A stretch of 64,000 nt of DNA from Acanthosepion esculentum (taxonomy: Eukaryota > Mollusca > Cephalopoda > Sepiida > Sepiidae). The stretch spans positions 55,889,909-55,953,908 of the forward strand of contig OZ038487.1 of NCBI GenBank assembly GCA_964036315.1. Reading direction: 5' to 3'. Positions 40,475 to 50,904 of the stretch are shown here, piece by piece (position 1 is the stretch's first letter; each line of letters begins with the position of its first letter). Below the pieces are notes generated by a model. It saw only the letters and a program-made list of their open reading frames with translations, was not told the origin of the DNA and ran no database searches. The translations under genes were made by a program, and so were the position numbers.

Positions 40475-40980
40475 GTAAATTGTCGCTATTTTATATTTTT
40501 AATTTTGCGCATACGGGTTGCTTGTTTTTGTCGAATGCACAGTATAGTAGGGTCAGTTGGGCACCATCTGTGAGAAAAAGAGCACCATCATACAATGCAG
40601 TCCACCAGAAATTTGAAAACGGCATGGTGTACTGCTTAGCATTCGCACCGAGAGCTCCAATACGAACATTTCAAAGTGTGCCAACCTGAGGACAGTGCAG
40701 AGGATTCAGAAAGAGCTGGGTGAGTCTAATGGTGATTATGAAGGTATGGCAGTTCAAAAAACTCATTCTGATGAGAACTCCCAAATTTGAGATGAGGGCC
40801 TCAAACTCAGCATGGAATCTAAATGAGTTGCAGGAGATTCTGAAGTTGTCTGGAGGCCATGGTGATCTTATTGAATAAAATTACTTTTTAGTATTTCAAG
40901 ATAGTTTTGTGTAATTTTGGTAAATATATCTGTTAAAATGTAATGTCAGTATTATTTTCATTTTTGCCTAATTTAGACAA
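40475..40980 (+). pseudogene. Mariner relic, internally deleted sister of 19420
   Basis: TTTAATTTTGCGCATACGG, CACAGTATAGTAGGGTCAGTT, GGGCACCATCTGTGAGAAA and AGAGCACCATCATACAATG parallel 19675-19770. GAGTTGCAGGAGATTC and GTGTAATTTTGGTAAATATA parallel 20240-20350. The catalytic middle present in the first copy (QDSAPCHT to LDYY) is absent, so this is an independent deletion derivative. Confidence 0.8.
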
Positions 40981-40998
40981 TTTATCCATCGATCGCAC

Positions 40999-40999
<1 letters not shown>

Positions 41000-41058
<59 letters not shown>
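41000..41058. repeat. TA microsatellite
   Basis: Long alternating tract after the mariner relic. Confidence 0.95.
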
Positions 41059-41060
<2 letters not shown>

Positions 41061-41079
41061 TATATGTATGTACGTTTCA

Positions 41080-41232
41080 TTTAATAGACATATTTTGGCT
41101 ACTTTATATTCTGATCCTTTCCAATTGTCTAATCAGTTTCTTGATGAATTTCATCATAACATCAAGAAACTGATTAGACAAATGCAAATGATCAGTATAA
41201 AAATAAGTAGATATAATATGTCTGTTATTCAA
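41080..41232. repeat. Foldback with ~66-bp arms
   Basis: TTGTCTAATCAGTTTCTTGATG (41126-41147, read in parts) and its exact complement at about 41160-41181 are the inner arms. The outer parts (AGACATATT, CTACTT, ATTCTGATC) pair less perfectly. The spacer is about 13 bp. No coding sense. Confidence 0.8.
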
Positions 41233-41279
41233 TGTAACATATTTGAATGAAGATATGCTGCCTATATGTATATATATAT

Positions 41280-41480
41280 ATATAATAAAAAGACTTAAAC
41301 ACTAATATTCCATGGTCAGAATTTATTCCATTGGAATCGTAAAAACGATCCAATTCATCAGACCTACAGATTCAAAAAGAAAATTTGAATCTGTAGGTCT
41401 GATGAACTGGATCGTTTTTACGATTCCAATGGAATAAATTATGACCATGGAATATTAGTGTTTAAGTCTTTTTATTATAT
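41280..41480. repeat. Near-perfect 97-bp-arm palindrome
   Basis: 41280-41376 and 41384-41480 are reverse complements with two mismatches that I can see, around a 7-bp spacer. Each arm carries GGTCTGATGAA and a stem GGATCG/CGATTCC, reminiscent of the first half of a hammerhead, but no GAAA box follows. AT-rich sequence lies outside both arms. Confidence 0.95.
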
Positions 41481-41554
41481 CCTTACTCTGTTCTGGACAT
41501 TGAGTTCTACCTGGATCATATCCTCTTGGAATTATTTTTATACATATATGTATG

Positions 41555-41555
<1 letters not shown>

Positions 41556-41611
<56 letters not shown>

Positions 41612-41646
41612 GCATATGTATGCATATATTTACCACTAATATTGTC

Positions 41647-41672
<26 letters not shown>
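41556..41672. repeat. Two TA microsatellites
   Basis: Tracts at about 41560-41608 and 41647-41672. Confidence 0.95.
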
Positions 41673-41679
<7 letters not shown>

Positions 41680-42050
41680 AAATAATGTTGAAATTAACTG
41701 TTTCTATACAGGAAATATTTGATATTCATTGACTGAACAGTTAGCATTACTGTTAATTGAAATTAATCAAATTTTATTCTTCTCATGCACATTAACTTTT
41801 GTTGCTTCCTCTGGCACTGATCGTAGTTTCCTTCCTAACCTTTTGTTCAAGGTACTGTGGAAAGTTATGTTCTTCAATATATCATTATTTTCCCCTTTTG
41901 TTACATGTGCTACCTTCTTCAGTTGTTGAAAATTTTCAACTGAGATTGTTTTTGTTTTATTTCGTAAAGTTGATTGATTGATTGAGGTTGTAAGAAAATT
42001 TTTTTTGTGAGTGAATATTGCATCAACAATACTGATTTTTCCAGATACAA
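41673..42050. other. Unassigned sequence
   Basis: Two short overlapping frames near 41729-41981 have no recognised domain. Confidence 0.4.
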
Positions 42051-42054
42051 GCCC

Positions 42055-42215
42055 TGCTATTTAACCCATAGCTGGGAGTGAAGAAATGGATTCATACCTT
42101 TCATAAAGGTATTTTCATGTAATTGAATATAATGAATCCACCTGGAATTCAAAGTCAGCTCTGATTTCTCATTTCGACCTGCTAACCATTACAACACATG
42201 CACATCTTTTTTGTA
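42055..42215 (-). mobile_element. tRNA-like SINE
   Basis: Minus strand: GTGTTGTAATGGTTAGCAGG (A-box-like), CTGACTTTGAATTCCAGG (B-box-like), TGGATTCATTATATTC, AATACCTTTATGAAAGG, TATGAATCCATTTC, CCCAGCTATGGGTTAA. No 5S head follows. It is the clearest simple copy of the family. Confidence 0.7.
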
Positions 42216-42480
42216 GCACTAGTCTGTAAGGTCAGATCAAAGATTCTATGTTTTAAGGCAAAGGATTCATTCACTTGAAACTATATTTAATTTATTCTTC
42301 TTTAAAATACCCTGTTGGAGTATAAAGACACGGCTTAACAATTCTAGTTGTTGCTATTGTAGTTTCCATTGCAAGTAGGTTTTTTATAGGATGTAGTTGC
42401 TAGCCCCATACCTGCCCAGATTTTAAATAAGACTTTTTGTTCTCCTAGACTGGTTAGCAACCTAAGCTAGAGAGTTCAGT
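42216..42480. other. Unassigned sequence
   Basis: No structure recognised. Confidence 0.35.
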
Positions 42481-42484
42481 TAGC

Positions 42485-42620
42485 CCTGATATTAAACCTT
42501 AGCTGGAGTGACAAGAGACAGATTCATAAATTTTTCAAAGGTATTTGTGTGAAAGTGAATGCAGTAACCTTGGTTCACTAATCCCAGTGTCAATGCTGAT
42601 AATTCCAACTTGCATAAGTA
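42485..42620 (-). mobile_element. tRNA-like SINE, diverged
   Basis: Shares ATTCATAAATTTTTCAAAGG, GTATTTGTGTGAAAGTGAA and GCTGATAATTCC with the copy at 42055; shorter and more mutated. Confidence 0.55.
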
Positions 42621-42739
42621 CAGACACACATTGACCAGAGGATGCTGAAAAGTTTTCATCCTTTACAAGCTACAAAATAAATTTTGATGTTGAAAACTTT
42701 TCAGCATTCCCTTGTATATACATTTATTACTACATTTTC

Positions 42740-42940
42740 ACCCATTACAAGGCCCAAAAAGCACTCAAGCTTGAGGGTCGCTGAATGTTGTTGTTGCATG
42801 GATGTAAGAGGAGGAAGTAAGAGCAGACTATATGTAGGATAGATAATGGTTGACCCTAGACTTCAAGAGGTAAAGATTGTAGTGATAGAGAAAGCATCCT
42901 CTTATTAGTCAGTTCCATAAATTAGTTCTTGAGGAGAATT
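42740..42940 (-). pseudogene. LINE-D 3' end
   Basis: Plus-strand view CACCCATTACAAGGCCCA, GGTTGACCCTAGACTTCAAG and GCATCCTCTTATTAGTCAG is the complement of the LINE-D terminus. It is cut at about 42940 by family G copy G5 and appears to resume at 43322. Confidence 0.65.
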
Positions 42941-42944
42941 TGTT

Positions 42945-43325
42945 TGTTTGTTTGGGGTTTTATGGCATATCAACCACTTCGGGTTATTCAATGCCAGATC
43001 CAGTATTTACTAGATATATCAAAAACGTATAGCTGGCAACATCATTGTTTCAAAAACGTATAGCTGGCAACATCATTGTTTAAATTTTTTTTTTCTACTG
43101 ATTGACCCTAAGCCACCGCTTTCCATCACAGGGGTAAGGTGTTAGTATATTTAGTGTAGGGTTTGGGTGGGAAGGTTAATTGTAAGTTGTAGTTGTTTTG
43201 GGATGGGTTAGATGTGATGGGGCATGACATGACCAGCCGATTGATCAGATCGACGGCCTTTTGGTTGGATGTAGTTTATCATCATACCCAGTATGCGAAT
43301 GTAGTTTATCGTCATACCCAGGATG
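42945..43325 (+). repeat. Family G copy G5, probably inserted in LINE-D
   Basis: TTGTTTGTTTGGGGTTTTATGG, CATATCAACCACTTCGGGTTA, two AAAACGTATAGCTGGCAACAT units, a divergent middle, and two tandem ATGTAGTTTATC.TCATACCCA units at the right end. The LINE-D tail is present on both sides in the same orientation, with GAGGAGAA near each border. This suggests a real insertion, which would define the termini of family G. Confidence 0.75.
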
Positions 43326-43480
43326 TTTCTTGAGGAGAAGCTGTCTGAGTGGAACTTCCTTCTTACCAATGGAATGCAACAGGAATGGGAGTGATTCAAC
43401 CCTATGTATATGGCATGTTTGGGTTGTAACTGTAAAGGTCTGAACAGATGCGATGTAGCTATCTGTGTGCATGTTTTTAC
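43322..43480 (-). pseudogene. LINE-D, other half
   Basis: The minus frame reads HSHSCCIPLVRRKFHSDSF, the LINE-D C-terminal segment, ending where family G starts. Probably the same copy as 42740-42940. Confidence 0.7.
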
Positions 43481-43845
43481 ATCATTTTTATCAAAGAGGT
43501 AAACATACACTTATTATAATTTCCAATCCTCAAACTGAGACAGTTTTCAGTTTCTCTTAATTAAATGTGAAGCAAAAGCCTCCTAAATACATGTACATAT
43601 AAGTATGCCCATATGAAGAGGGTATTCAAAAACATTTTAAGATTCAATATGATCCCTTTTATAGTGATTCCAAATTTCTGCTTTATTATATAGTAGTCAG
43701 GGTAGCAAGAAATTGCAAGGTAGTTAACTGAATATGTAGATCTTTCCATTATATATATATATATATGGATAGAAATGTTTTCAACTTCCAGACCCAGTAA
43801 ACTGCAGCCACAGCCATAATTGATATTACTGAGTGTTGGCTTCTT
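43481..43845. other. Unassigned, with short AT tract at 43751-43766
   Basis: No element recognised. Confidence 0.4.
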
Positions 43846-43905
43846 TTTTTAATCATTTCACCCCAAGCAAGGCAATAAAGTCACTAAGACTCAGAGTTTT
43901 GCATA
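43846..43905 (-). pseudogene. LINE-A 3' terminus only
   Basis: Minus strand TTTATTGCCTTGCTTGGGG, TGAAATGATTAAAAAAA: about 60 bp of the 3' end, a severely truncated insertion. Confidence 0.75.
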
Positions 43906-44089
43906 TCCACTCATCAGGACACAAAAGTATTTATTTTCATATATATTTTTCCTAAAAAATTAAAATGATTTTATGCCATAACTTCTTTTTCCTTCAGCAA
44001 TGTTTGTTTTAAGAAAAGCAAATTTAATTAATTTCACATCAAGCCTTAATGTCTTTTAAGAAAAATATGACACGAGAATCATTCAAGTG

Positions 44090-44545
44090 GTTTCCTGTGT
44101 AGTGCTAGACAAATTTTCTCTCCAGAATCTATCTTACATATTTATAATTCCACCATTCATCCTTGCTTTGAATACTGTTGCCACGTCTGGTCTGGTGCTC
44201 CTGCTATATATTTAGAGATTCTTGATAAAATCCAAAGAAGAATCTGCATTGTTACTGGTCCTAACCTGGCATCTTGCCTCCGGTCACTTTCAATCCACTG
44301 TGATGTATCTTCCCAGTGACTTTTAAAAAAATACTTTTATGGTAATTACTCTGATGAACTTTTGTCTATGGTAACTAGACTTTGTATTAGATTGGCAGCA
44401 AGATCTCATTTTGCAATTGAAATAGATATATGTAACAGTAAGTTGCATGCTAACAGTTTCTTTTCTCACACTTCTCACTTGTGGAACTCTCTTCCAGCTT
44501 CTTGCTTACCAGTTATTTGGGGTTTTTCTTTTAGATATTTTTTAT
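44090..44545 (+). pseudogene. LINE-A C-terminal relic
   Basis: From 44104 frames read RQIFSPESILHIYNSTIHPC, FEYCCHVWSGAPAIY, RDSWxNPKKNLHCYWS and, from 44362, MVTRLCIRLAARSHFAIEI and FFSHTSHLWNSLPASCLPV. This is the LINE-A tail beyond the reverse transcriptase. It stops just before its own 3' UTR, where an inverted copy begins. Confidence 0.8.
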
Positions 44546-44548
44546 TGT

Positions 44549-44815
44549 TTCACCCTAGGCAAAGTGGTAATGCCACTAGAATGCAGGAGTGAAAAGTGAA
44601 TGAGAATGAAAAGATTGAAAATGAGTAGGATTGAGGAAGGGGCTAAAAAGGACAGGCTTCAAGAAGATAGCAATAGATGTTGCATTTAAATTTTTGAAGA
44701 TTGTAGTTATCAGGGGAGGAAGAAGTTGAAAGGGAGTTTACATATGCGAAGTGTGAAAAAATAAACTGACAGTAGAAATTATGGTTGTATCTAGATAGTT
44801 CAACAGTAAAATGGT
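44549..44815 (-). pseudogene. LINE-A 3' end, inverted
   Basis: The minus frame 44855-44643 reads MIDIAFKFLKIKVNHFTVEL, NFYCQFIFSHFAYVNSLST, with the 3' terminus (TTGCCTAGGGTGAAACAAT) at 44549-44570. It is head-to-head with the pieces on both sides. Confidence 0.75.
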
Positions 44816-44998
44816 TAACTTTGATCTTCAAAAATTTAAATGCAATGTCAATCATTAACTACTGTTTACTTCATTCTTGTTCAGTTAATTGTTCTCTCTC
44901 CTTAACAGTTATTTTCTCATATTCTCTAACACTCAGTAACCTCTTGGTCTTAGTAGCTTTATTGCCTTGCTTGTGGTGAAATGATTAAAAAAAAATAA
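44816..44998 (+). pseudogene. LINE-A 3' UTR fragment
   Basis: TCAAAAATTTAAATGCAATG, TCAATCATTAACTACTG, then TTTATTGCCTTGCTTGTGGTG and an A-rich tail. With the two preceding pieces it gives a plus/minus/plus arrangement. Confidence 0.75.
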
Positions 44999-44999
44999 A

Positions 45000-45520
45000 G
45001 AAGTTAAATTCAGAATCTGCAAAAATTACAAAGTTGAGAAAAGTAAACATTTCTTAGTTCTTTAATCCCTTGGTAATTACAAAAAAATTCGTTTTTGTTA
45101 TTGTTTGGTTGAAAAGTATTTTTATTTGGCTAAATAAAATAATAAAACAATTGGCCTTCCGACAATTTTAGGATGAAGGATAAAATTTATTCAAATACAT
45201 GCTTGTATGTAACCAATATTTGACTAACAAATAAGATTTGGAAATGATTTCCTTAATATTTCAATGTTTATTCAAATCTGTCAAGAATAGATATTGAATT
45301 AAACATTAGTTAATAATGATTATCTACAATTTGTTTTAGAGGTTCCTTTTGGCTATATATCTACGCCACCTATATACTCATAAATTTAATACCTATCAAT
45401 GCATATGTATAAACATATATAGCTTAGTTTAAGCAAATGAAATATTAAGATAAAAAAAATCAATTGAAACATCAGGAAGAAAGTTCTGAACTGCTGTCAA
45501 TATCAATTTCTTCACTGACA
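45000..45520. other. Unassigned AT-rich sequence
   Basis: No structure recognised. Confidence 0.4.
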
Positions 45521-45524
45521 GTGG

Positions 45525-46480
45525 ATTTCTAAATGTGCAAGATGGATTCTGATGAGAAAATTTGTCTGGCTTGATGTAGTGAAACAACTTTCCTCACAGC
45601 GGATCTTGCAATTGATTCAATATAACTATTTTATGTCAGTGGAAAACCTGAAACCAAAAAGACACAATGAGTTGCTCTCCTAGAGTTTATTGATTGGAGG
45701 TAAATTTCAAGAGCAGCTGCCAATTTTATTTTGTTGGACCTATCAGACGGACTATTAAGACAGGAGTAAATAGTTGTGTCATCAGCATAGACACTGAGTT
45801 GGGAACAGATGACATCAGGAAGGTTGTTGATGAAAATAAGAAACAATATAGGTCCAAGGATAAACTCTAGGGGACCCCTGCATTAATGTGAAAACAACTA
45901 GATGCATGCCTGTTCAACATGACCTTCATTACATAATTTGTTAAGAATGATTGAATTAAATCAAATGTTTGGCTACAGACACCATAGCACTTGAGCTTGT
46001 GGAAAAGCCCAGCATGCCAAACCCTATCAAACACTTTTGAGATATGTAAAGCCACAGCATGAGCTTCACCATTCTTATCTAAAGCTTGATAGGAAAATTC
46101 AGTAATAACTATTAAAACATTAGCAGTTGCCTGAAAGAAACAAAAGCCATATTGATTATCTGAAAGAAGTCTGTTATGTAAAATCCAGATTTGATTAGAG
46201 CCTCTCATACCTTGCAAAAAATATAGATAAAAGTCTAATAGGGCAATAATTTGAAGGATCATAAAGTTCACCACAATTCTTAAAGACAGGAACTAGAGAA
46301 GATGCTTTTCCAATAAGCTGGAAAGCAAGCAGCAGCAAGGCATTTGTTGTAGAGTTTGGAACCAGCTTGGGAGCACATTTCCTGAGGACAATTGCAGAGA
46401 TACCATCAAGTCTGCATTCTTTGTATGGATCTAGTTTGCAGATGATAGCAGAATCCATTGATGGATTTATGTGCATATCA
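45525..46480 (-). pseudogene. LINE-A reverse transcriptase, broken
   Basis: Three successive minus frames cover most of an RT domain. 46476-46195: CRLDGISAIVLRKCAPKLVP, VPVFKNCGELYDPSNYCPI (fingers). 46274-45867: YGFCFFQATANVLIVITEF, ISKVFDRVWHAGLFHKLKCY (motif A, catalytic D of FDR), NAGVP. 45846-45631: FLIFINNLPDVICSQLSV, YADDTTIYSCL (motif C, YADD at 45778-45789). This is a non-LTR (LINE) RT, Jockey/CR1-like by eye. Frameshifts near 46240 and 45868, and a 3' portion to about 45525. The upstream endonuclease is absent. Confidence 0.88.
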
Positions 46481-46685
46481 CCCAGTCAAAATTCTGTTTT
46501 AGGGTGAAAATCTGGCAAATATACAAATGATGATATAATTTGGTTTTAATATTGACTGATTGATAACAGTTTCTCTTCACCAGTAGGTAAGTGTATAAAC
46601 TTACTTCTTTGATTTATGACAAAGAATCAAAAGGATAAATATGCTCATAAATAATTTTTTGTTTTTACAATGGAACCAAACAAGC
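46481..46685. other. Unassigned sequence
   Basis: No structure recognised. Confidence 0.35.
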
Positions 46686-46689
46686 AACA

Positions 46690-47180
46690 AAGATTTGGTT
46701 TGGTTTGTTTTACGGCATATCAACCTCAATGGGTTATTTAATGCCAACAAAAATTTTTATCAATGGCAAGATTTCTTTTTCAAAAATGTATTGCTGGTAA
46801 TATTTTTTTCAAAAAATATATAGCTGTTTTGCTGGTATTTTTTTTTTTTTAAGGTATTGCTGATAATAATTTTTCCTTCAAAAATTTATTGCTTGTTATA
46901 TGTTTTTTTTTTTTTTTTTTTTTTTACAAAGTATTTCTGGTATTAGAACCTATTTTTACACTTTCATAGTGTTTTGACCACAGTTTGGGGGTTCACTATT
47001 TACCCATAGCTGGGACCCTAACAGGTGCTACCACCCAGGGTCAGGGTGGACCTGTGAACATCAGCAATTAAGAGGTGGTTCCACACTCCTCAAAACCTCC
47101 TGATCAGAGGCCTTACTGTTGGACATAGTTTATCATCTTACCCAGGATGTGGATGTAGTTTATCATCATACCAAAGACAA
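46690..47180 (+). repeat. Family G copy G6, fullest
   Basis: Order: TTTGGTTTGGTTTGTTTTACG, GCATATCAACCTCAATGGG, TTATTTAATGCCAACAAA; an array of four or five GTATTGCTGGTAATATT-like units with long T runs (46760-46945); CCTATTTTTACACTTTCATAG; TACCCATAGCTGGGACCC; GGTGCTACCACC; GAGGTGGTTCCACACTCC; GATCAGAGGCCTTACTGTTGG; two GTAGTTTATCATC units. No open frame above background. Class unknown; the internal minisatellite and lack of coding recall non-autonomous Helentron-like elements of molluscs, but no terminal hairpin was verified. Confidence 0.85.
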
Positions 47181-48095
47181 AACAAAGATTTAATATATAT
47201 TGTGGAGTGAAGATAAAAATGAACACCAAACAAAAAATGATTTCTGAGTCATTGGATTGTGTATTCATCTGGTTAATAAATTAATGCTTTGAGAATAAAT
47301 ATTTAACGTTTTTCAACCAATGGGTCATGTTCCCACCACCAAAAAAAAATGCTTTGTGATCCCTTTGAAGGCTATTTAAGCAAAGTTTCCAGATAGAGAA
47401 AAGAAATACAGATAGCAACCGTTTTATGGCACATCATCTCATTCATCAGTCTTCCTCACCAAGGTACCTGACACTTAAACTTTCTTCCTCGCATTCTCTC
47501 TTGCCTCTCCTTTCTCACACATACATGCGAAGAAAACATTTCTTTTCAATTTAAACAAAGACTGTAAGAACATTAACACTCATACATGCTAAAAATATTT
47601 AGTTGTAAAAAAAAAAATAAAATAAAATAAAATAAAGAAAAAACAAAAAATTATCTTATATTTTTATATTTGAACACCTTTTACTTTGTTGTGGGTTGAC
47701 TTAAATCCACACTATCAAGCATATTCAAATGTAAGAGAAAATATTTAAATATTTTTTAAAAACTGTAAAACTATCAAAAACAAAGAAATAAAAAATATTA
47801 ACAGAAAGAAATAGTAATATTAGTAACACATGAAAATATGTATATTTGATTTTAGATATTGACTGATAACTGTTTATTTTTTATCAGTATGTGGAAAAAT
47901 AAACTTCTTTTTAGACTAAAGAAGTATCAAAAGCTAAATAGGGTCATAAACAGTTGACTTCTTCAGTTGAATCAAGAAATACTTCAAGATGAAATACTTC
48001 AAGATGAAATACTTCAAAAAATTGAAAAAATATAAAAGAAATATCATCAAGAAATGTAGGAAACAAATGTAAATAGTCAAATAGAAAATGTTCTT
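47181..48095. other. Unassigned region
   Basis: No coding similarity. A short tandem repeat AAGATGAAATACTTC occurs three times at about 47976-48015. Confidence 0.4.
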
Positions 48096-48099
48096 TCTT

Positions 48100-48725
48100 G
48101 GTTTGCCCATAAAAAATTTCTATTCATTAGAGACATTTTTTCTTACCTAAATCTCTCTCACATATGTATAAGTCTACCATTCATCATCCTGGCTTTAAAT
48201 ATTGCTGCAACATATAGTCTGATGCTCCTGCTACATATTTAGAGATCCTTTATAAAATGCAAAGAAGAATCTGCAAAGTTATTGGTCATGACCTGGTATC
48301 TCTGTTTCAGTCACTTTCCTACCACTGTAATGTCACTTCCCTGCACCTTTTCTATAAATACTTTCCTTGTAATTCTTCTGAGCTTTCCTCTTTGGTTCCT
48401 AGACTTTATCAAATTAAGTGCAGTATTAGATTTTTTTTTCATCATTTTACAGTTGAAATGGCTTGATATAACCATAAGTTCTGTGCTAAAAGTTTCTTCT
48501 CTCTCATTTCTCACTTGTGGAACTCTCTTCTGGCTTCTTTTCAGTCAACTTCGATTTTCTAAAAATTTAAATATGATATCAATTCTTACCTTTTGTCATA
48601 ATTTCTGTTCTTTTATCATTCAACCTCCTTAATAATGATTTCTTATTTTCTTTTCACACTCAGGAACCCCATGAATCTTAGTGGATTTATTGCCTCGCTT
48701 GGGGTGAAGTCATTAAATAAAAAAA
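48100..48725 (+). pseudogene. LINE-A C-terminus and 3' UTR
   Basis: Frames give the 'YKSTIHHPGFKYCCNI' region, then MQRRICKVIGHDLVSLFQS, SLHLFYKYFPCNSSELSS, LVPRLYQIKCSIRF, and further on FFSLISHLWNSLLASFQST, ending in TTATTGCCTCGCTTGGGG. Long and only lightly broken, but lacking the RT domain. Confidence 0.85.
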
Positions 48726-48754
48726 ATAAGATATCTACATTTGGACAATTGTCT

Positions 48755-49012
48755 TGATCTTTGTTGTTGTTATCACAATGTTTCAGCTACTGTGCACTTT
48801 GGCCTCCTTTAGGTGCTTTTCAATATGGTAGCTGGGTAACTTTCAGGGAATTTCCATGTCTAAGGAAATCTCGTCTTAGTACTGCTCAGTTATTGCTAGT
48901 CCTATTGAGTCTTCATCTGTCCTACCCAGCCCAGGGATTGAACTCAAATCTACTGTGTCACCAAATTCATGAACCAAAGCTTTACTCCACTAGGCTATTT
49001 TCTGACTGTAAA
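48755..49012 (-). mobile_element. Second SINE family, copy 1
   Basis: Minus strand: GTAAAGCTTTGGTTCATGAA, TTTGGTGACACAGTAG, GAGTTCAATCCCTGGG (B-box-like), then CTCAATAGGACTAGC, ACTGAGCAGTACTAAGACG, GAAATTCCC. The same order appears at 52385-52690. Its body differs from the 42055 family. Confidence 0.65.
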
Positions 49013-49014
49013 TA

Positions 49015-49925
49015 ATATAAATAATGATAAATTCTCATCCCAGAAATTTAGACAGAAACAAAATTTTATAAATGTTCTTAAGCTATCAAAATGCTATCAT
49101 TTTCAATCATCATTATTTTTACTGAACAAATCTAAAGAAAAGGTTTGATAAAAAAAAAAAATCAGATATCTTTCACTCAATAGAAAATCTTTATTCTATT
49201 TTTCATGTCAAATCTCTTCTTTTTTACTTTTGATCCTAAGTGAGTCAGTAAATTTCACAATTACATTAAAGAGTCATTTTTTTCTCATTTACTTTTTATT
49301 TGTCCATTTTTCTAAACATGGTGAGCTAAGATAATTTAATTCAGTGTGGAAACCCAACAGAAAGAAAAAAATCAGAGAGAAGAGAAATAAATACTTATTT
49401 TCATTCATATACATATATATTATTTTGTTTAAAGGTCTTTTCTTTTTGCTTATTTTTTAAATGAATTTGGTCAACAATGGTGGAGATGTCTAAGCTCGTC
49501 ACATTCACAAATCTGTTGTGTTCAAACCTTAAGATCTACAAAGGAAATTAAAACTTTTTTCTTTAAACTAACGAAAAATATATATTAAATAGAGATAAAA
49601 AAAAAGTAATTATGATAAAATATAAAAAATAAACAGAGCAATGATTAGACAAAAAAAAATGGATGGGAAGAGCCAAAACATCAAATAAATTCTGGCCATT
49701 TTTAGGAAAACATTTAAATACAACATAATTAGTATATTTTTTTTTAATTAATTTTTTGTTTAATTTATAATTGTTTTATTGAATAATTTTTATTTATTGT
49801 CATCCTTAGCTGCTTTATTATGTTAATGAATACAAATAATTAATACATTGATCATTATAATAATCATAATAATTATTAACAACTCTTAGAAAAGGAGTAG
49901 ATTACAATTTTTTTATTTTTTGTTT
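49015..49925. other. Unassigned AT-rich region
   Basis: No structure recognised apart from homopolymer runs. Confidence 0.4.
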
Positions 49926-49927
49926 AC

Positions 49928-50545
49928 AATCATTTCACCTTAAGCAAAGAGATAATGACACTAGAATGCAGAGGGTTACAGGGAGTGAAAGAAATTAAGA
50001 CTTCAAAGTGGGGGGGACTGAGGAAAAGACAAAAAAGAAACAGAGTTCAAAAAATGCAGAAGATGATGACTGATGTTGCATTTAAATGTTTGAAGATTGT
50101 AGTTATCGGGAACAAGAAATTGAAAGGGTGTTCCACAGATGAGAAGTGTGAGAAAAGAAACTGTTAGAGTATAAGTGGTGGTTGCTTCTAGCTAAAATGG
50201 CTGTAAAACGGTGAGACAGTTGCCAATCTTAAATTTATATAGTCAAGATATCAGGGGAAAAAAGCTCATCAGAAGAGTTGCTATGAAAATATTTGTAGAA
50301 AAGACAGAGGGAAACCATGTCACATCAGTGAAAAAGTTAATATGCCAGTTCAGGATAGATTACATTACAGGCCCTTTGAATTTTGTCAAGAAGAGATTCT
50401 TGACAAAATTCAAAGGGTCTGTAATGTAATCTACATCAGGAATAATATACATCAGTACATCGGGAGCATCAGAGGAGATCTGGCAACAGTATTCAATGCA
50501 TGGATAAATGGTAGATTTATAAATGTGCAAGATGGATTTTGATGA
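49928..50545 (-). pseudogene. LINE-A tail with a small inverted duplication
   Basis: Minus strand from 50545: SILHIYKSTIYPCIEYCCQI, SSDAPDVLMYIIPDVD, then ... ILTKFKG-type, continuing to TTGCTTAAGGTGAAATGATTG at 49928. At 50357-50432 two 35-bp arms (GATTACATTACAGGCCCTTT and complement) form a hairpin with a 6-bp spacer, interrupting the LINE sequence. Confidence 0.8.
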
Positions 50546-50900
50546 GAAAAATTTGAAATTAATAATTACAGTAATGTTCACATCTTATCTGTTCATCTAG
50601 CTGATGATCATACATTATTTTGCTTTTTTTTTTTACAGTTAATAGTACTTTTTTCTCACTGTTCGTAACCGCTAGAACTCTAAAATAAGTTAGTAAATGA
50701 AAGCAAGAAGGACTAACTGTAAAAAACAATGTATAACTGTCAGCAAGGGGGACAGACCAGTGAGTTAGCTTCAAAATACAAAACATCTGAACCAAGTAGT
50801 TTGAACAATCTAGCTTGTAGTGTAACAGAAAACAGAAAATGCGACAGAAAAATCCTAAGGCTCCTTGAAATAATGAAACATACCTTTTGGAATCTAAAAG
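50546..50900. other. Unassigned sequence
   Basis: No structure recognised. Confidence 0.35.
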
Positions 50901-50904
50901 TATT

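Noticed and set aside
41384..41450. Complete hammerhead in the 97-bp palindrome
   Set aside because: CTGATGA and a good stem are present but no GAAA box follows the stem, and the putative cleavage position would be G, which hammerheads do not accept.
48755..49012. tRNA gene on the minus strand
   Set aside because: Only B-box-like and weak A-box-like segments are present. No cloverleaf can be drawn and a second diverged copy exists, so it is a SINE.
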